Below are positions 8,449-17,961 of a stretch of DNA of 20,028 nt, one piece after another (position 1 is the first letter of the stretch; each line of letters starts with the position of its first letter). The notes beneath the pieces are model-generated. The model made no database searches and was not told the origin of the DNA. It worked only from the letters and a program-made list of their open reading frames with translations. Source of the DNA: Chara braunii (lineage: Eukaryota; Streptophyta; Charophyceae; Charales; Characeae); assembly GCA_003427395.1 (NCBI GenBank), contig BFEA01000012.1, positions 4,233,776-4,253,803 of the forward strand, written 5' to 3'. A program made the position numbers and the translations under genes.

Positions 8449-8982
8449 ACCTAATATCTTCTTTCTCTTTTTTTTCAAAAGGGCGACGATCCAGGACATG
8501 GAATTCGACCCAGCAGAATGGGCCTGGACATCAGGTAGAAACAAAAATATCAATACAGACATCCAGGACTACTCGATGAAAACGGCCTACATGTTATTCC
8601 TCAAGACTAAAGACCCCGAACCCAAAATCAGAAGCCGGTGGTCAAAATTAATCGGACAAGGAGCGGACAAGATTTCACAAATTCCATGGAAAAAAAAAAA
8701 ATCGAAACAATCAGGCCTCTCAAAATCAGGACTCTGCAATGGCTTATCGCTTACGTGGTGCTGCCGGTCAATCAATGGCTCCACATTCGAAGATGGGGGA
8801 ATCACCCGAACAGTTCTGAACTGTGTACAGTCTGTTCAGATAACGAGCCGGAAGACATTCTTCACTGCCTAATACGGTGTAAGCGACGGAGTACTGGGCC
8901 AGGGCTTCTGACCTCTGGGACTCCCTTTTCTGAAAACCCCTACCTGAGCATCCTTTCCAACTTCTACTATGGACCCAGCTGA
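8449..8982 (+). pseudogene. LINE reverse-transcriptase C-terminal remnant (zf-RVT domain)
   Basis: Two plus-strand frames give the region just after the RT domain of a non-LTR retrotransposon. The first (ATG at 8498) contains WAWTSGR and YSMKTAYMLFL, matching the W-x-W ... YSVKSAY pattern that precedes the zinc-binding domain. After a frameshift in an 11-A run at 8691-8701 the second reads IRTLQWLIAYVVLPVNQWLH, then CTVCSDNEPEDILHCLIRC. The C-x2-C-x9-H-C-x3-C spacing fits a zf-RVT zinc-binding motif. A second shift near 8880 is needed to continue as EYWARASDLWDS, the usual tail of this domain. Endonuclease and catalytic RT parts are absent, so this is a 5'-truncated dead copy. Confidence 0.7.
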
Positions 8983-9180
8983 TTTCAATGCTGGTCAGGG
9001 TTCCTTCGGCCATACGGAAGGAAGCATGAGTGTGTCCTATGATGTATTCAAGTTCAACTTGCCGGTTAAAATAATAAAAAAAAGGGCAACGGCCTTGAGA
9101 TTTCATCGTGGAACTGACCAGTTCCAGGTAATTCAAGAATTTATTCATCTAGTTCCATCTTGCTGCATCTTTGTGTTTGC

Positions 9181-9186
<6 letters not shown>

Positions 9187-9263
<77 letters not shown>
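9187..9263. repeat. (CT)n microsatellite, ~38 units
   Basis: Uninterrupted CT dinucleotide run. Serine/leucine or arginine/glutamate repeats predicted across it are artefacts. Confidence 0.97.
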
Positions 9264-9266
<3 letters not shown>

Positions 9267-9999
9267 AACAGTGCCACGACACAGCTGTAGATTCGCACAG
9301 CGCCCTCAGTCCCATATATGCGGCTCAAATTCAGCACGCCGTGTAGCTGGACCACTTCCAGAAAATTGTACATACACATTCAGGTGGCTTCTCGAATTCG
9401 GCAGGGTGCGTATCTGGATGGCTTTGAGAAAGTCTTTGATAGGAAATAGTCAAGAAGAGAGACCGTGCGGCGGTGGACTGTTTTGTGGCCCAAATACATG
9501 CACCGGTTCGAGAACGTCACAAAAAAAGGGCAGAGAACAAGAAAAAAGACGGCCGTGACCGTTTTGCGGTCCAGATAAACGCCTTCCTCACAAAAAAAAA
9601 AAAAAAAAAGTTTGGACCGCCTCGTGGGAATCTGGCCCACTTCGAGAAGATACGCGCTGTGGGGAGAAAAAAAAAAAACACCAAAAAAGTGTGGAAATCT
9701 GCCACCCAAAACAGGGCTCGGGGTCCGACGGTCCACGCTGCCCCGGTGCCACTTGCGATTCCGGTTTCTACTGGCTGCAGGGGGAGGTGTGTTACGAGAG
9801 GACAGAATTTACTTTTGGAAGAACTAGGGAAATCAATAAGGAATTAGAGGGGACCCTCAGCCAAAAGTTATTTGTATTGCAATTTTACACAACATTTTGT
9901 TTTTCAGATTGTTTTTGAATTCGTTTTTTTATGCGCTGGGGCTGCCCAGAACCTGCCCGGACCCTGCCCGCCCCAGGCCACCTGGGAGGGTACCCAGGC
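9264..9999. other. No gene; A-rich partial duplications
   Basis: No gene recognised. Two related blocks end in A-runs: one with GGACTGTTTTGTGGCCCA and GAACGTCAC then seven A (about 9475-9528), one with GACCGTTTTGCGGTCCA and CCTCAC then eighteen A (9555-9609). A further A-run lies at 9667-9678. They look like decayed copies of a short A-tailed retroposon, but no box A/B is identifiable. Confidence 0.35.
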
Positions 10000-10236
10000 G
10001 ACCTTCCCCCAGCCGCACCGCCTGGGAACCAGCATACATTTTCCATTTTTTATTTTGCCACGAATTCTGATGTGACTCTGAGGCAAAAATTGTTCAGTTT
10101 CTTTTTCTGCATAACATAGTTTTTTTCCGGATTTTGGGGAATTTTTTTTTTTTTTTGCAGGCACCTTCGTTGGCCCGCACCGCCCGGGAACCAGCATAGA
10201 TTTTTCATTTATTATTTTGCCAAGAATTCTGATGTG
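10000..10236 (+). repeat. Tandem repeat S, unit 1 and first part of unit 2
   Basis: Unit period is about 163 bp. The block GCACCGCCTGGGAACCAGCAT, a T-rich stretch and GAATTCTGATGTG occur at about 10014-10072 and again at 10178-10236. The second unit stops exactly at GATGTG and resumes at 11367 with GATGTGACTCTGAGGCAAAA, the same continuation as unit 1 at 10069. Element Q fills the gap. Confidence 0.8.
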
Positions 10237-11366
10237 TGAGTACTGTGTCCTCAGGGGGCCCTAGGCAACATGCATACTTTCCGGAATGTGCCCCCCCCCC
10301 CCCAGCGAGCCTCGTGCCCGCCTAAGTGAAGATGGGCCTGAATATTCACGAGAGGCCCTTATCTCAGCATTTTCCAATACGGGTCTCAGACAGTTGCTGC
10401 GCGACAGTTGGTTGAAGTACAACCTGAGCCTTACCCTGGGCTCTTCCAGAGGAAGCAACTGCGCCAGGCAGTTGAGCCCAGGGCCCGGGTGGTTGTGCCC
10501 TGGGCACACACATTTTGAGGCCGACACATCACGAAGTGGCCACGGGCCAACGAGAAAGCAGCATTGTCGTCGTATCTACCCCGTGGGCCAGTGCAAATGC
10601 AGCAAACAGTCGGAGCCTGGAAATTTCTGGGTTTGCCCAACTGAAAAGGGCCCAGGCCCTTAAATGGGCCTAGGCGCAGACACTGGGGCCCGGCCAGAAG
10701 CTACTGGAAACTTCCACGGCCAGGCCCAGGGAGTCCAGCAGCAGCAGTGACTTCCATATAGGAAGCCAGCGAGCCAGGAAAGGAAATTCTGGCCTAGGCA
10801 GGCAATGCGGACACGCTGCTGCACTCGCAAGCGTCTGCATGCGCATTGCTGACCAGGGCGCGCGCGGGCGCTGAGAGGTGAGGGGCGCTAGCGGCCATAG
10901 CCGGGCTGCAGGGCGCGAGGGCAGAGAAGTGCGACAGGGGGTCTTCGGGAGGAGGCGCAGAAGTGGGTGGTCAGGGGGTGATGAGGGGAGACAAGAGTAC
11001 GTACCTGGTGTATGTGGGAGGTCGGCATTGGTGTTGACATCATGTACATTGGTCTTCAAAGTCGAAGTGAGCCTGTTGCATGAACGTAAGTAGGCTAGGT
11101 AGACAAGTAGAGTAGGCTGGGCACTGGGCGCCAGACAGAGAGGAGAGACATTGAATACTGCGTTGGTGGTGGCCTGAGGGCTTGAACATTGGCTCACGAG
11201 TTCATTGTATTGCTCTTATTTGGATGGAATCTTGGTGCTTTTGAGCTCTCTGGTTGTTACATGACTATCTGGACTTCTGCGTGATTTTGCAACTTGTTTT
11301 TTTTTTTCTTTGTTTGTTTTTTGCAACTTGGTTTTCTGTATATCGCTCTTGCTCATATTCCTTGCA
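10237..11366 (-). mobile_element. Element Q, TG...CA-ended 1.13 kb insertion (family P/Q)
   Basis: Reverse-oriented homologue of element P (1439-2540). It begins TGAGTACTG and ends CCTTGCA on the plus strand, and is flanked by GATGTG on both sides (10231-10236 and 11367-11372). Removing it with one GATGTG restores a continuous second unit of tandem repeat S, so the insertion boundaries are unusually secure. TG...CA ends with a 6-bp target duplication suit a solo LTR or a non-autonomous LTR-type element. No gag or pol homology is visible. A C-run of 14 at 10291-10304 and several indels separate it from P. Open frames inside it are not conserved in P and are not annotated as genes. Confidence 0.75.
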
Positions 11367-11485
11367 GATGTGACTCTGAGGCAAAAATTGTTCAGTTTCT
11401 TTTTCTGCATAACATAGTTTTTTTTCCGAATTTTTGCAGGCACCTTCCCTGGCCCTTGCCCGGCCAGGCACCCTGGGCAACCAAG
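11367..11485 (+). repeat. Tandem repeat S, rest of unit 2
   Basis: Resumes at GATGTG and continues ACTCTGAGGCAAAAATTG, a TTTCTTTTTCTGCATAACAT block, then GCAGGCACCTTC, matching 10069-10168 of unit 1 with small indels in the T- and G-runs. Confidence 0.8.
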
Positions 11486-11676
11486 GTGAGTGTGGCAGCC
11501 CATTTGTTAGCCCAGGTTTAATGAAAATTAGGCCGGGGACTGCAGTTGACGAGGAAGAGACGAGGTGGTGAGACAAGTCTATGTTACTCTAGAGTCTACA
11601 CATGTTTTCCACTTCTCCTCTCGCTCCTCTTTCTCTTCTCCTCATTCGCTGCCCTTTTTCTTCACCTTTTGATGCA

Positions 11677-12800
11677 ATGTTGTCGCAATTCATGAACTTT
11701 CGACAACAAAACTTTGAGGCTCATAGCAGTATGAAGCAAAAGATGGCAAAGAAGATACTCAAGGGAGGTAAATAGTAAAGAGGGCAGAGAGGGGTGGCCG
11801 AAGGCACTGCAGCAAATGTAGCGAGAGGGGTAGATGACAGGATAGGGACAGAGCTACTGGTAGGGAAGAGGTGCTTCAACCAATCGACGACACGAAAAGT
11901 CAACCATAAGGACAGATTAGACAGGATGGTGTAGGAGGCGGTATTGACAAGATCAGAGGAGGTAAACTGGGATAATGAAGAAGAAAGTAGTGGCAATGTC
12001 GATTGCAGTGGAGGCCTTGCAGAAAGAGCCGGAGCTGTCCGTTCAAATGAAATCTCAGCTCATGAAACCGGCGGCATTTGCTTCACTGATGAAACAAAGG
12101 GACCAAGAGGAGATGGCCACAAAGGCAAAGAATGAACAAGGCAGCCCAGTGGAGAAGCATACATCAAAACCACTGAGTCGGATAGCATCTTCTACAAGTT
12201 CAGAAGAAACAGGTCGGTGAGGATGGACAGACATAGCAGGTCCAGCGCCTATTGTGGGTTGCTATACTTTTTTCTAGATAGATGCACCTACGTTTCTGGA
12301 TGTGACTATGAAAGAGAGGTGTGGTGATAGGGAGGGAGTGCGAGAGAGTGGGTGCGAAAGAGGGCATGTGAGAGAACAGGTGAACGACAGAACGTAGGAG
12401 GGGGGGTGGCAGAAGCGGGGGTAACAGAAATGGAATGACAGAGGGGGAGGGAGGGAAAGCAGGGGGAAAGAAAAGGGGCTGAGAGAGAGGGCATGGAAGA
12501 GATTCCCCCCTGCCTGGTCATCTACATCGAATCCCCACCTGAAGGCTTCGCCTTTGTCCTGACCTAACTTGTCCAACCATCCAAAGTCGCAGTTCCATAA
12601 GCGGGAGCATTGTTAATCCCCCCGCTCTCCGGCCACCGTAACGTGCAATTTCTCTCTCTAGGCTGTCAACTACAAACGCCTCAAGTATCGTACCAGTAAG
12701 CTCGATTAAGAACCCTGATCCTCATCCCCAAGCAACACCCATTAGTGACCCAGCTGCCTTTGTCACCCACTCACCGACCCATTCCCAGCGCAGCACCTGA
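11677..12800 (+). CDS. Candidate multi-exon hypothetical gene, 5' exons
   Basis: Best gene candidate here; function unknown. Exon 1 (11677-11767) starts at an ATG after a long pyrimidine-rich leader and reads MLSQFMNFRQQNFEAHSSMK and ten more residues to a donor G|GTAAAT. Exon 2 (12009-12216) follows ATTGCAG and continues in phase (EALQKEPELSVQMKSQLMKP, then AAFASLMKQRDQEEMATKAK) to a donor CG|GTGAGG. Exon 3 starts at 12662 after TCTCTCTCTAG, again in phase (LSTTNASSIVP...). Intron 1 is 241 bp and intron 2 is 445 bp. The start is Gln/Met-rich, the rest Ser/Pro-rich. Exon 3 either reads to a stop at 12798-12800 or is spliced at GTAAGC (12696) to 12754, which opens a further frame to 12969. Because later parts need frameshifts, a young pseudogene is possible. 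Confidence 0.45.
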
Positions 12801-13004
12801 ACCTGCTGTGCACCCAATGCAAACAGTGATTGACCAAACCAACCCATTCCTGATCCCAAGGTCATGGTTAAATTTGCATGCAATGCCATACAGAGACACA
12901 AAAGTTGAAGCAATGAAAGGGCTCCAACTTCAATATCAAAAGGGACGATCATTTTCAGTGGAAAGCTGAAAAAAAAGTGACTGACATGCCTCTCTCTCTC
13001 TTTA

Positions 13005-13996
13005 AGAAAAGAACAAAAGCAGTACCCCTTCTATTCTCAGGACCATCAGTCTGATCTGCCTCCACCAGCCACTGGAACCCCTATTTCAAACTCACCAGAC
13101 GGAAAGACCTCTGAAACCAATGTGAAGGTCTAGGCTCCACCACTCCTGTACAATCGTCCTACCTCTGCCTAAGGTCCTCCCTGAGTTCAACCATGGCGAG
13201 CTTGCCCGTTGATCCCTTGCTCAGCAGCTGGGGCCCCGCCCATCCAGCAATAAGAATCTCTCTCCATTTCGTCCAGAACAGCTCTCGTCACCTTCAGAAA
13301 AGAAAACCTTCCTCCTGCACTCCCAATCTATACCCCCTCCTCCTGTTCGAAATCCTGACTCTCTTCACTTCAGCACATAACCAGACCTGTGTAAAGCTCC
13401 CTACGGTAGTATCTCGCATCCCTGGCAGCGCTACATCACCACACTAGATCAGCAACAACCTCACTCTGTGCCTCAGCCAAGGACAAGACCATCCTTCTGC
13501 CACCCCCTGCGACGAAGGATCTCCCCCTTGCATACCTTTTTTTTTTTTTTTTCACCAAATAACATATCATTATCCCCCTTCATTCCTACCAACGGGCCTA
13601 GCTCAGTGGGTACACCAATGAATTGTAGAAAGACAGACCCAAATTTCACTACAGATGCCATCAGATGATGAACAGAAGAAATTCATTCTGAATTACCTTG
13701 TGCCGGTCAGCTCAATGATCATATCTCAAGGCCGTCAACTTCTGAGGAGAGGGGGGGGGGGGCGGAGGAGATCCCCCTGTACTCCACAACGGCAAATCAC
13801 CGAAGAACATCCCTACACTCTCTTCCTCGCAGTAACGGTGACCTCTCCCTTCCACCATTCCCATGCCCCCCCTCATCCCCCGTCTCTTGAAGCTATCAGC
13901 CAATATGTTTACCAACAATGGCCAGAGAACTTGAGAGAAGCTGCCTTGCACCAATATATTGCCACAAAAAACTGTCTACTGCAAGCGAACATGTGA
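13005..13996 (+). CDS. Candidate downstream exons of the 11677 gene, or a decayed copy
   Basis: Several plus-strand pieces look coding but do not connect cleanly. After an acceptor-like TCTCTCTCTTTAAG (ending about 13005), one frame reads KEQKQYPFYSQDHQSDLPPP then Pro/Ser-rich residues to a stop at 13133-13135. Another Pro-rich frame covers about 13190-13360. The last frame opens at 13655 after TTTCACTACAG, reads MPSDDEQKKFILNYLVPVSS, crosses a G-rich stretch, and ends SQYVYQQWPENLREAALHQY plus thirteen residues and a stop at 13994-13996. The final part is the most protein-like. The Pro/Ser-rich linker and repeated need for frame changes suggest a multi-exon gene with unpredicted introns or a pseudogene. 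No family recognised. Confidence 0.3.
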
Positions 13997-14193
13997 AACA
14001 AATGAAATAAGGAAGAACGGAGAGAAACAAATAGCGGGCAAGAGAAAGCAACAAAAACACGCAACGGTGCAACATAGTAGACAAAAAAAGGAGGTGACAA
14101 TTACACAGCTATGAAACAGGTCTTCAGAACAGATCATGCAACTTGAAAGGTAACCCATAGTACTTGAGACTGAGATTACTTGAAAGGCAGAAG

Positions 14194-14469
14194 CTAACCT
14201 GAGAGGATGCCGCCAATTATATTCTCAAACTGGTCAGGGAGTCCAATTGTGCTGATAGAGAACTTGGCTGCCGAGTTGAGAGCAGACTCAGAGAGCTTCT
14301 GCCTGGCAGATGTGTCCCCTAATTCAGCACCAGCTGTGGCTTTCTCAGAGGCAATGTTCTGCACAGCTGCGAGACAAAGACTATGTGCTCTGGTGACCTT
14401 CTTCCATCCCGGCGAAGATTTCCTGCCTGACAAACCAAATCTAGTTCCCATCGCTGCAGGCACGCCCAT
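14194..14469 (-). CDS. Exon-like ORF, probable terminal exon
   Basis: A minus-strand frame of about 90 codons with balanced composition: VQNIASEKATAGAELGDTSA, then RQKLSESALNSAAKFSISTI and GLPDQFENIIGGILSG before a TAG at 14194-14196. An in-frame TAG lies just above the first ATG, so an upstream exon would have to join at an internal acceptor such as TGTCTCGCAG or TTTGTCAG. Alternatively the CAG|GTTAGC at the 3' end could be a donor. It lies tail-to-tail with the plus-strand candidate ending at 13996. Function unknown. Confidence 0.35.
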   Translation of the reverse strand: MGVPAAMGTRFGLSGRKSSPGWKKVTRAHSLCLAAVQNIASEKATAGAELGDTSARQKLSESALNSAAKFSISTIGLPDQFENIIGGILSG

Positions 14470-14642
14470 CCTCTACATGCTGCGTCTGCAAAAGCACCAA
14501 CCCACAATTCCGAAACAAATAAAATCAATATATAGTCAATACTATAATAGCCAACAAGCCCTTTCATTGCAGTTTCCCTTGCCAAGAAAAAGGGAGTTTG
14601 GTGAACAAGTGGGCAACCAAAAAAAGAAAAATATATACATTC

Positions 14643-14772
14643 AGTGACGGAAGCGCACGGTGCAGTTCTTGCCTTGCGGAGAACTACCATCAGTGGCAAG
14701 GTACAATCCGAACCTCGTACCAAGGTATTCGTATCGATCGACAACATTAAAAACATCATTAGCACAAGGAAA
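14643..14772 (-). CDS. Exon-like ORF next to LTR-like copy B
   Basis: The minus-strand frame reads CANDVFNVVDRYEYLGTRFG then LYLATDGSSPQGKNCTVRFR and His before a TGA at 14643-14645. Its upstream side runs into the left edge of repeat B at 14794, so if real it may have been cut by that insertion. The motif GTRFGL...SSP..K.(x)T.R.H recurs at the start of the ORF at 14194-14469, with mostly silent third-base differences. Function unknown. Confidence 0.25.
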
Positions 14773-15092
14773 AAGAAATAGAAACCTAGTGCTTGAAACG
14801 ATTTCATGTTGCACAGACACCCCAAGTCCCACTCCCAGAGTCCCAATTGGGCCCAGTCCCAGATGATCCCAGGCCCACTTGGTTTCCAGTAGGTCGAGTC
14901 CCAGAGTCAACAGGGTCTCGTAGGGGTCCATAGGTCGAGGCGTTGCAATCCGGTACCATCAAAGTCAAAGCATCGTAGGTCGGTAGAAGTCCACCGGTAC
15001 CAACAGGGAAAGTCAGTCCCAAAGTCCAATTTTGCAGCAGCATCCCAAGAAACTCTGGGTGAAGGGCAGAGACTCACCTCTGACCCCTACCA

Positions 15093-15158
15093 ATTTTAGG
15101 TTTTGCTTTAACTGAAGCTATTGCTTTATTCGCCTTAATGATGGCTTTCTTAATTTTA
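15093..15158 (+). pseudogene. atp9: Mitochondrial atp9 fragment (nuclear insertion)
   Basis: Twenty-two codons read ILGFALTEAIALFALMMAFL then IL, the second transmembrane helix of F0 ATP synthase subunit c, including the conserved proton-binding Glu of the ALTEA motif. The residues match the plant and algal mitochondrial version; yeast and animal versions have ALSEA..LF.LMV. Codons are strongly A/T-ending, unlike the surroundings. The first helix and the C-terminal Phe-Val-Phe are missing, so this cannot make subunit c. It lies in an insert absent from copy A. Flanking parts of the insert (40 bp each side) are not recognised. An organelle-to-nucleus transfer is the simplest explanation. Confidence 0.8.
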
Positions 15159-15563
15159 TGGGCGACCGCGACACTACCAAATGAATTGATCCTTTGCACT
15201 GTTTCGGGAATGACACAAACATGCAGCAGACAAGCCGCGGCAACCAGTACCGGTCCGAAGCAGGCAACACAAATTAGCAAGTCCATTTATAGCTGCTACA
15301 GTGCCAAGGGCAAGACAGTTGTTCATTCGCGAGTTGTGGAAGTGCTGCTGGATGCTTGTGCGACAGTGCAAATTGGGCGGCGTGTGCCAGCGGGAGGAGA
15401 CAGTGCTGACCATAGCTACGGTAGAGTAGAGGGAGAAGGCAGCCATAGCCATGGAAGTTGAAGACGAAGCGAGCAGGTGCATTCAGGGTAGATCCAAGTA
15501 GGCAAGAGTAAGAGAGCGAGAGAGCACAGCAAGGGTTGAGCGTTACAACAATTGAGAGTGATT

Positions 15564-15568
<5 letters not shown>

Positions 15569-15651
<83 letters not shown>
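15569..15651. repeat. (GA)n microsatellite, ~41 units
   Basis: Uninterrupted GA run inside copy B, at the position of the GA tract of copy A. Confidence 0.97.
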
Positions 15652-15654
<3 letters not shown>

Positions 15655-15893
15655 TATTAGGGGAGAGGGGAGTCTGGTACATACCCGTCAGGTCTTGTTG
15701 TGTCACAGCTGAGGCCGCCAGACACTCAAACTCCATTGTATAATATAATAATTGTGTGAAGATCCTTTTGGTGTGCTGATTCGAGTTTCATGTTCGGCTA
15801 GTGTGTGAACTCTCGTGTGAATGTTCTGAGCATGCATGTTGGGATTTGGTGTTGAACTGTGGGAGATTCATTGCATGTTCTACAATCCCACAG

Positions 15894-16313
15894 TAGAATT
15901 TGCAGCATGTTGAAATTAATCCAGCAGAACGGGCGTAGCAAATAAAATTGAGAGAAATGGACTTTCCTTCAGATACAACATTCCTTGAACGGATGCACTA
16001 CCAGATTGGATTGTCATATGAGATGAAAGATCATATAACATTAACTCAACCAGATCCCAGAGAAGGTCCAAGCACATGGATGTAAAATCACTGTAAACAG
16101 TAGAATTGTGAATACTACCTTGCTATAGCCCAATGAAGCACCCCAAGCCTACCATAACCTTTGCACCCCCGACAAGCCCGTAAGAATGCGGGATCTCAAA
16201 ATTTCGCAAAGAGCACCTTAAACCCCACCACTACCTCTGAACCTCCTTTTCCTGTGGTGCATTTGTACTGCGCACCAACTTCAAATAGAACCAGCCAGCA
16301 CTCTTTTCCTGGT
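15894..16313. other. No feature recognised
   Basis: Nothing supportable: short unrelated frames only, no repeat matched elsewhere in the window. Confidence 0.4.
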
Positions 16314-16342
16314 CTTTTTGACTGGCACTGCCAGCCAAAAAG
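16314..16342. repeat. 29-bp near-perfect palindrome
   Basis: CTTTTTGACTGGCA and TGCCAGCCAAAAAG pair at 13 of 14 positions around a single C. It would extrude as a tight hairpin on either strand. No gene context. Confidence 0.7.
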
Positions 16343-16628
16343 ATCGGGGAGGCCGAGCCCCCAAAGAATGAGGTGTTGGACAACTTTGTCACACAAGTTT
16401 GTCTGGGAGAGGTAGTGGCGGTTTAAGACTCCCTGGAAAAATCATGTGGGATCCTACCCAGAGCTGTACTCGAGGGAAATTATTGGGTTTTCGGGCCTCG
16501 TTGCGCAAATCAGGAGTTTTAGAGGTCTGCAAGTCCCGGCGCCTCCACGGTAAAAACACAGATGTAGCTGATTCAGCACTGTGATGACCCCTGGCCCGTA
16601 CCACACCAATTGGCGTAACCTTGGTATG

Positions 16629-16760
16629 GAAGCCCACTTTCCGGCCAATTTCCAGGAATTCTGTAGAGGGGTGCAATTTGAGAGTCGTCTCCGGGAAGCC
16701 CACTTTCCGGCCAATTTCCCGGAATTATGTAGAGGGGTGCAATTTGAGAGTCGTCTCCAG
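16629..16760. repeat. Tandem duplication, 66 bp x 2
   Basis: Two adjacent 66-bp units beginning GAAGCCCACTTTCCGGCCAA at 16629 and 16695, with only a few substitutions. Because 66 is a multiple of three, a plus-strand frame repeats the peptide PTFRPISRN.VEGCNLRVVS, but no gene is evident. Confidence 0.9.
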
Positions 16761-17961
16761 GCTTCCAACGCTCAGGAGTGTGATCCAGTCAGGAAAGAGA
16801 CACGGTGGACAAAGAAGTGGAACGGGTCGTTAAGGTGCTCTTTGCCAACTCCTTTGCCCGACCCCTCTTCTCTTGAAATGGATTTTCTTCCTTTCCCCTA
16901 CCTCACGGATCAATCAATGGTCGCATACGAACTGGTCGGATCGAGTTGCTTATACCGCGGTACCGGACGCAGCTCTGCCAATCATCCCATTTTTCAGGCA
17001 CTGTTCCCCCTTCTTTAAAATCCTTCATCCTTGTCCCTTCCCATCCTCGTTCCTCCCGACTACCTGCTCTCAGCTGCAATGCTGTGTGCGGACTGTGGGC
17101 TGCATGCCACGGTGTCGAACAGGCTTGTCATGCCCGAAGGACTACGCAGCGTGACAGTGGTGGACGGCTTCCGAGCACTCGGATCGTAAGGTTTCAAAAA
17201 AAAAAAAAAAAAAAAAAAAGGCCTGAGGGACGGATCAGGGGGTAGAGGACAGATGGTCAAGCAGCAATGGTGATGAGATCACCTTTCTGTTTTCCTGTGA
17301 GTTGGTGTTCCACAGTTGCGTGCTGGTCTTTCGGGCCCTCGATTCTGAGCCATTCTTCACTTCTGCTTTCATCTGAGCGGCGCCCAGGTCGGATTTAACA
17401 CGTGATGAGTACTGCATTGGTGGGTGTGCACGGTCTTAGTTGTGAGACTGACATCTAGTGTGCATGGCCTCGGTTGCGAGTCTCGGGGACTAAGAAAACT
17501 CGACTTGTTTTCAGCTCATTGCAAGTTCAGTTTCAGGAACTACCACTCCGTTCTGGTGGACATCTGTCGCTTGAATGGAATCTTCCTTCTCTGCTCCAAG
17601 GTTATGCGCCGGTGCATGCCCGTGCCCATGCAAGAAATTTTCCTCCGTGTGCCACAGTAGCCTTCTGAAGCTGCCGCCACAGATAAAGAGAGAGAGAGAC
17701 GGCGTGGACATAAGGAACAAGTTGTTGCGAACGGGGCAATGCCACCTCTATAACCACCCTCAAGCTTGTCACTTCATGGGCCATGGCTTGGTTTTGATTG
17801 ATTGTTTCGTCTCTTCCCCTCGGATTGTCCTTCTGTACTCCGATCTTGCTCTTCTCCTGTGCTCGGCCACACAAGGCACCTGGAACCCCTGTCCAACTGT
17901 CATTGGTGCATATGAGGGGAACTGGTGTTTGCATCCGTGCCTGGTACGCAGGCGCTCTGCG
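16761..17961. other. No gene recognised; one poly(A)
   Basis: Open frames up to 133 codons exist but none is supported by splice sites, composition or motifs. A 24-base A-run lies at 17196-17219, preceded by the 38-bp repeat at 17118-17155. Confidence 0.4.
17118..17155. repeat. 38-bp dispersed repeat, copy 1
   Basis: Identical to 19873-19910 except at two positions. The centre is CCCGAAGGAC, the reverse complement of the first ten bases of a U6-type 5' end (GTCCTTCGGG). Confidence 0.8.

Larger units (their letters stand above)
14794..15893 (+). mobile_element. LTR-like dispersed repeat, copy B
   Basis: Homologue of copy A (4938-5810), same orientation and same order of landmarks: TGAAACGATTTCA at the left edge, GTCCAATTTTGCAGCAGCAT, ATGCAGCAGAC, TATAGCTGCTAC, GGTGCATTCAGGGT, (GA)n, and the TATA-like TTGTATAATATAATAATT near 15736. 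It is longer than A mainly because of an insert of about 150 bp (roughly 15053-15205) holding a piece of atp9. The right edge is uncertain: homology with A fades near 15880, and a hairpin CTGTGGGA ... TCCCACAG lies at 15857-15893. No target duplication is clear. Confidence 0.55.

Noticed and set aside
8999-9023. Hairpin TTCCTTCGG...CGGAAGGAA as a LINE 3' recognition stem
   Set aside because: The stem is plausible, but with one copy nothing links it to the LINE.
9149-9379. Arg-Glu and Ser-Leu repeat proteins across the CT/GA tracts (also 5290-5859 and 15416-15743)
   Set aside because: They are translations of dinucleotide microsatellites and have no start, domain or composition support outside the repeat.
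12274-12576. Minus-strand Ser/Leu/Pro-rich ORF
   Set aside because: It lies in the purine-rich intron of the plus-strand candidate and shows only low-complexity CT sequence.
15074-15286. 70-codon minus-strand ORF across the atp9 fragment
   Set aside because: It is the antisense of atp9, whose sense frame is perfectly conserved.
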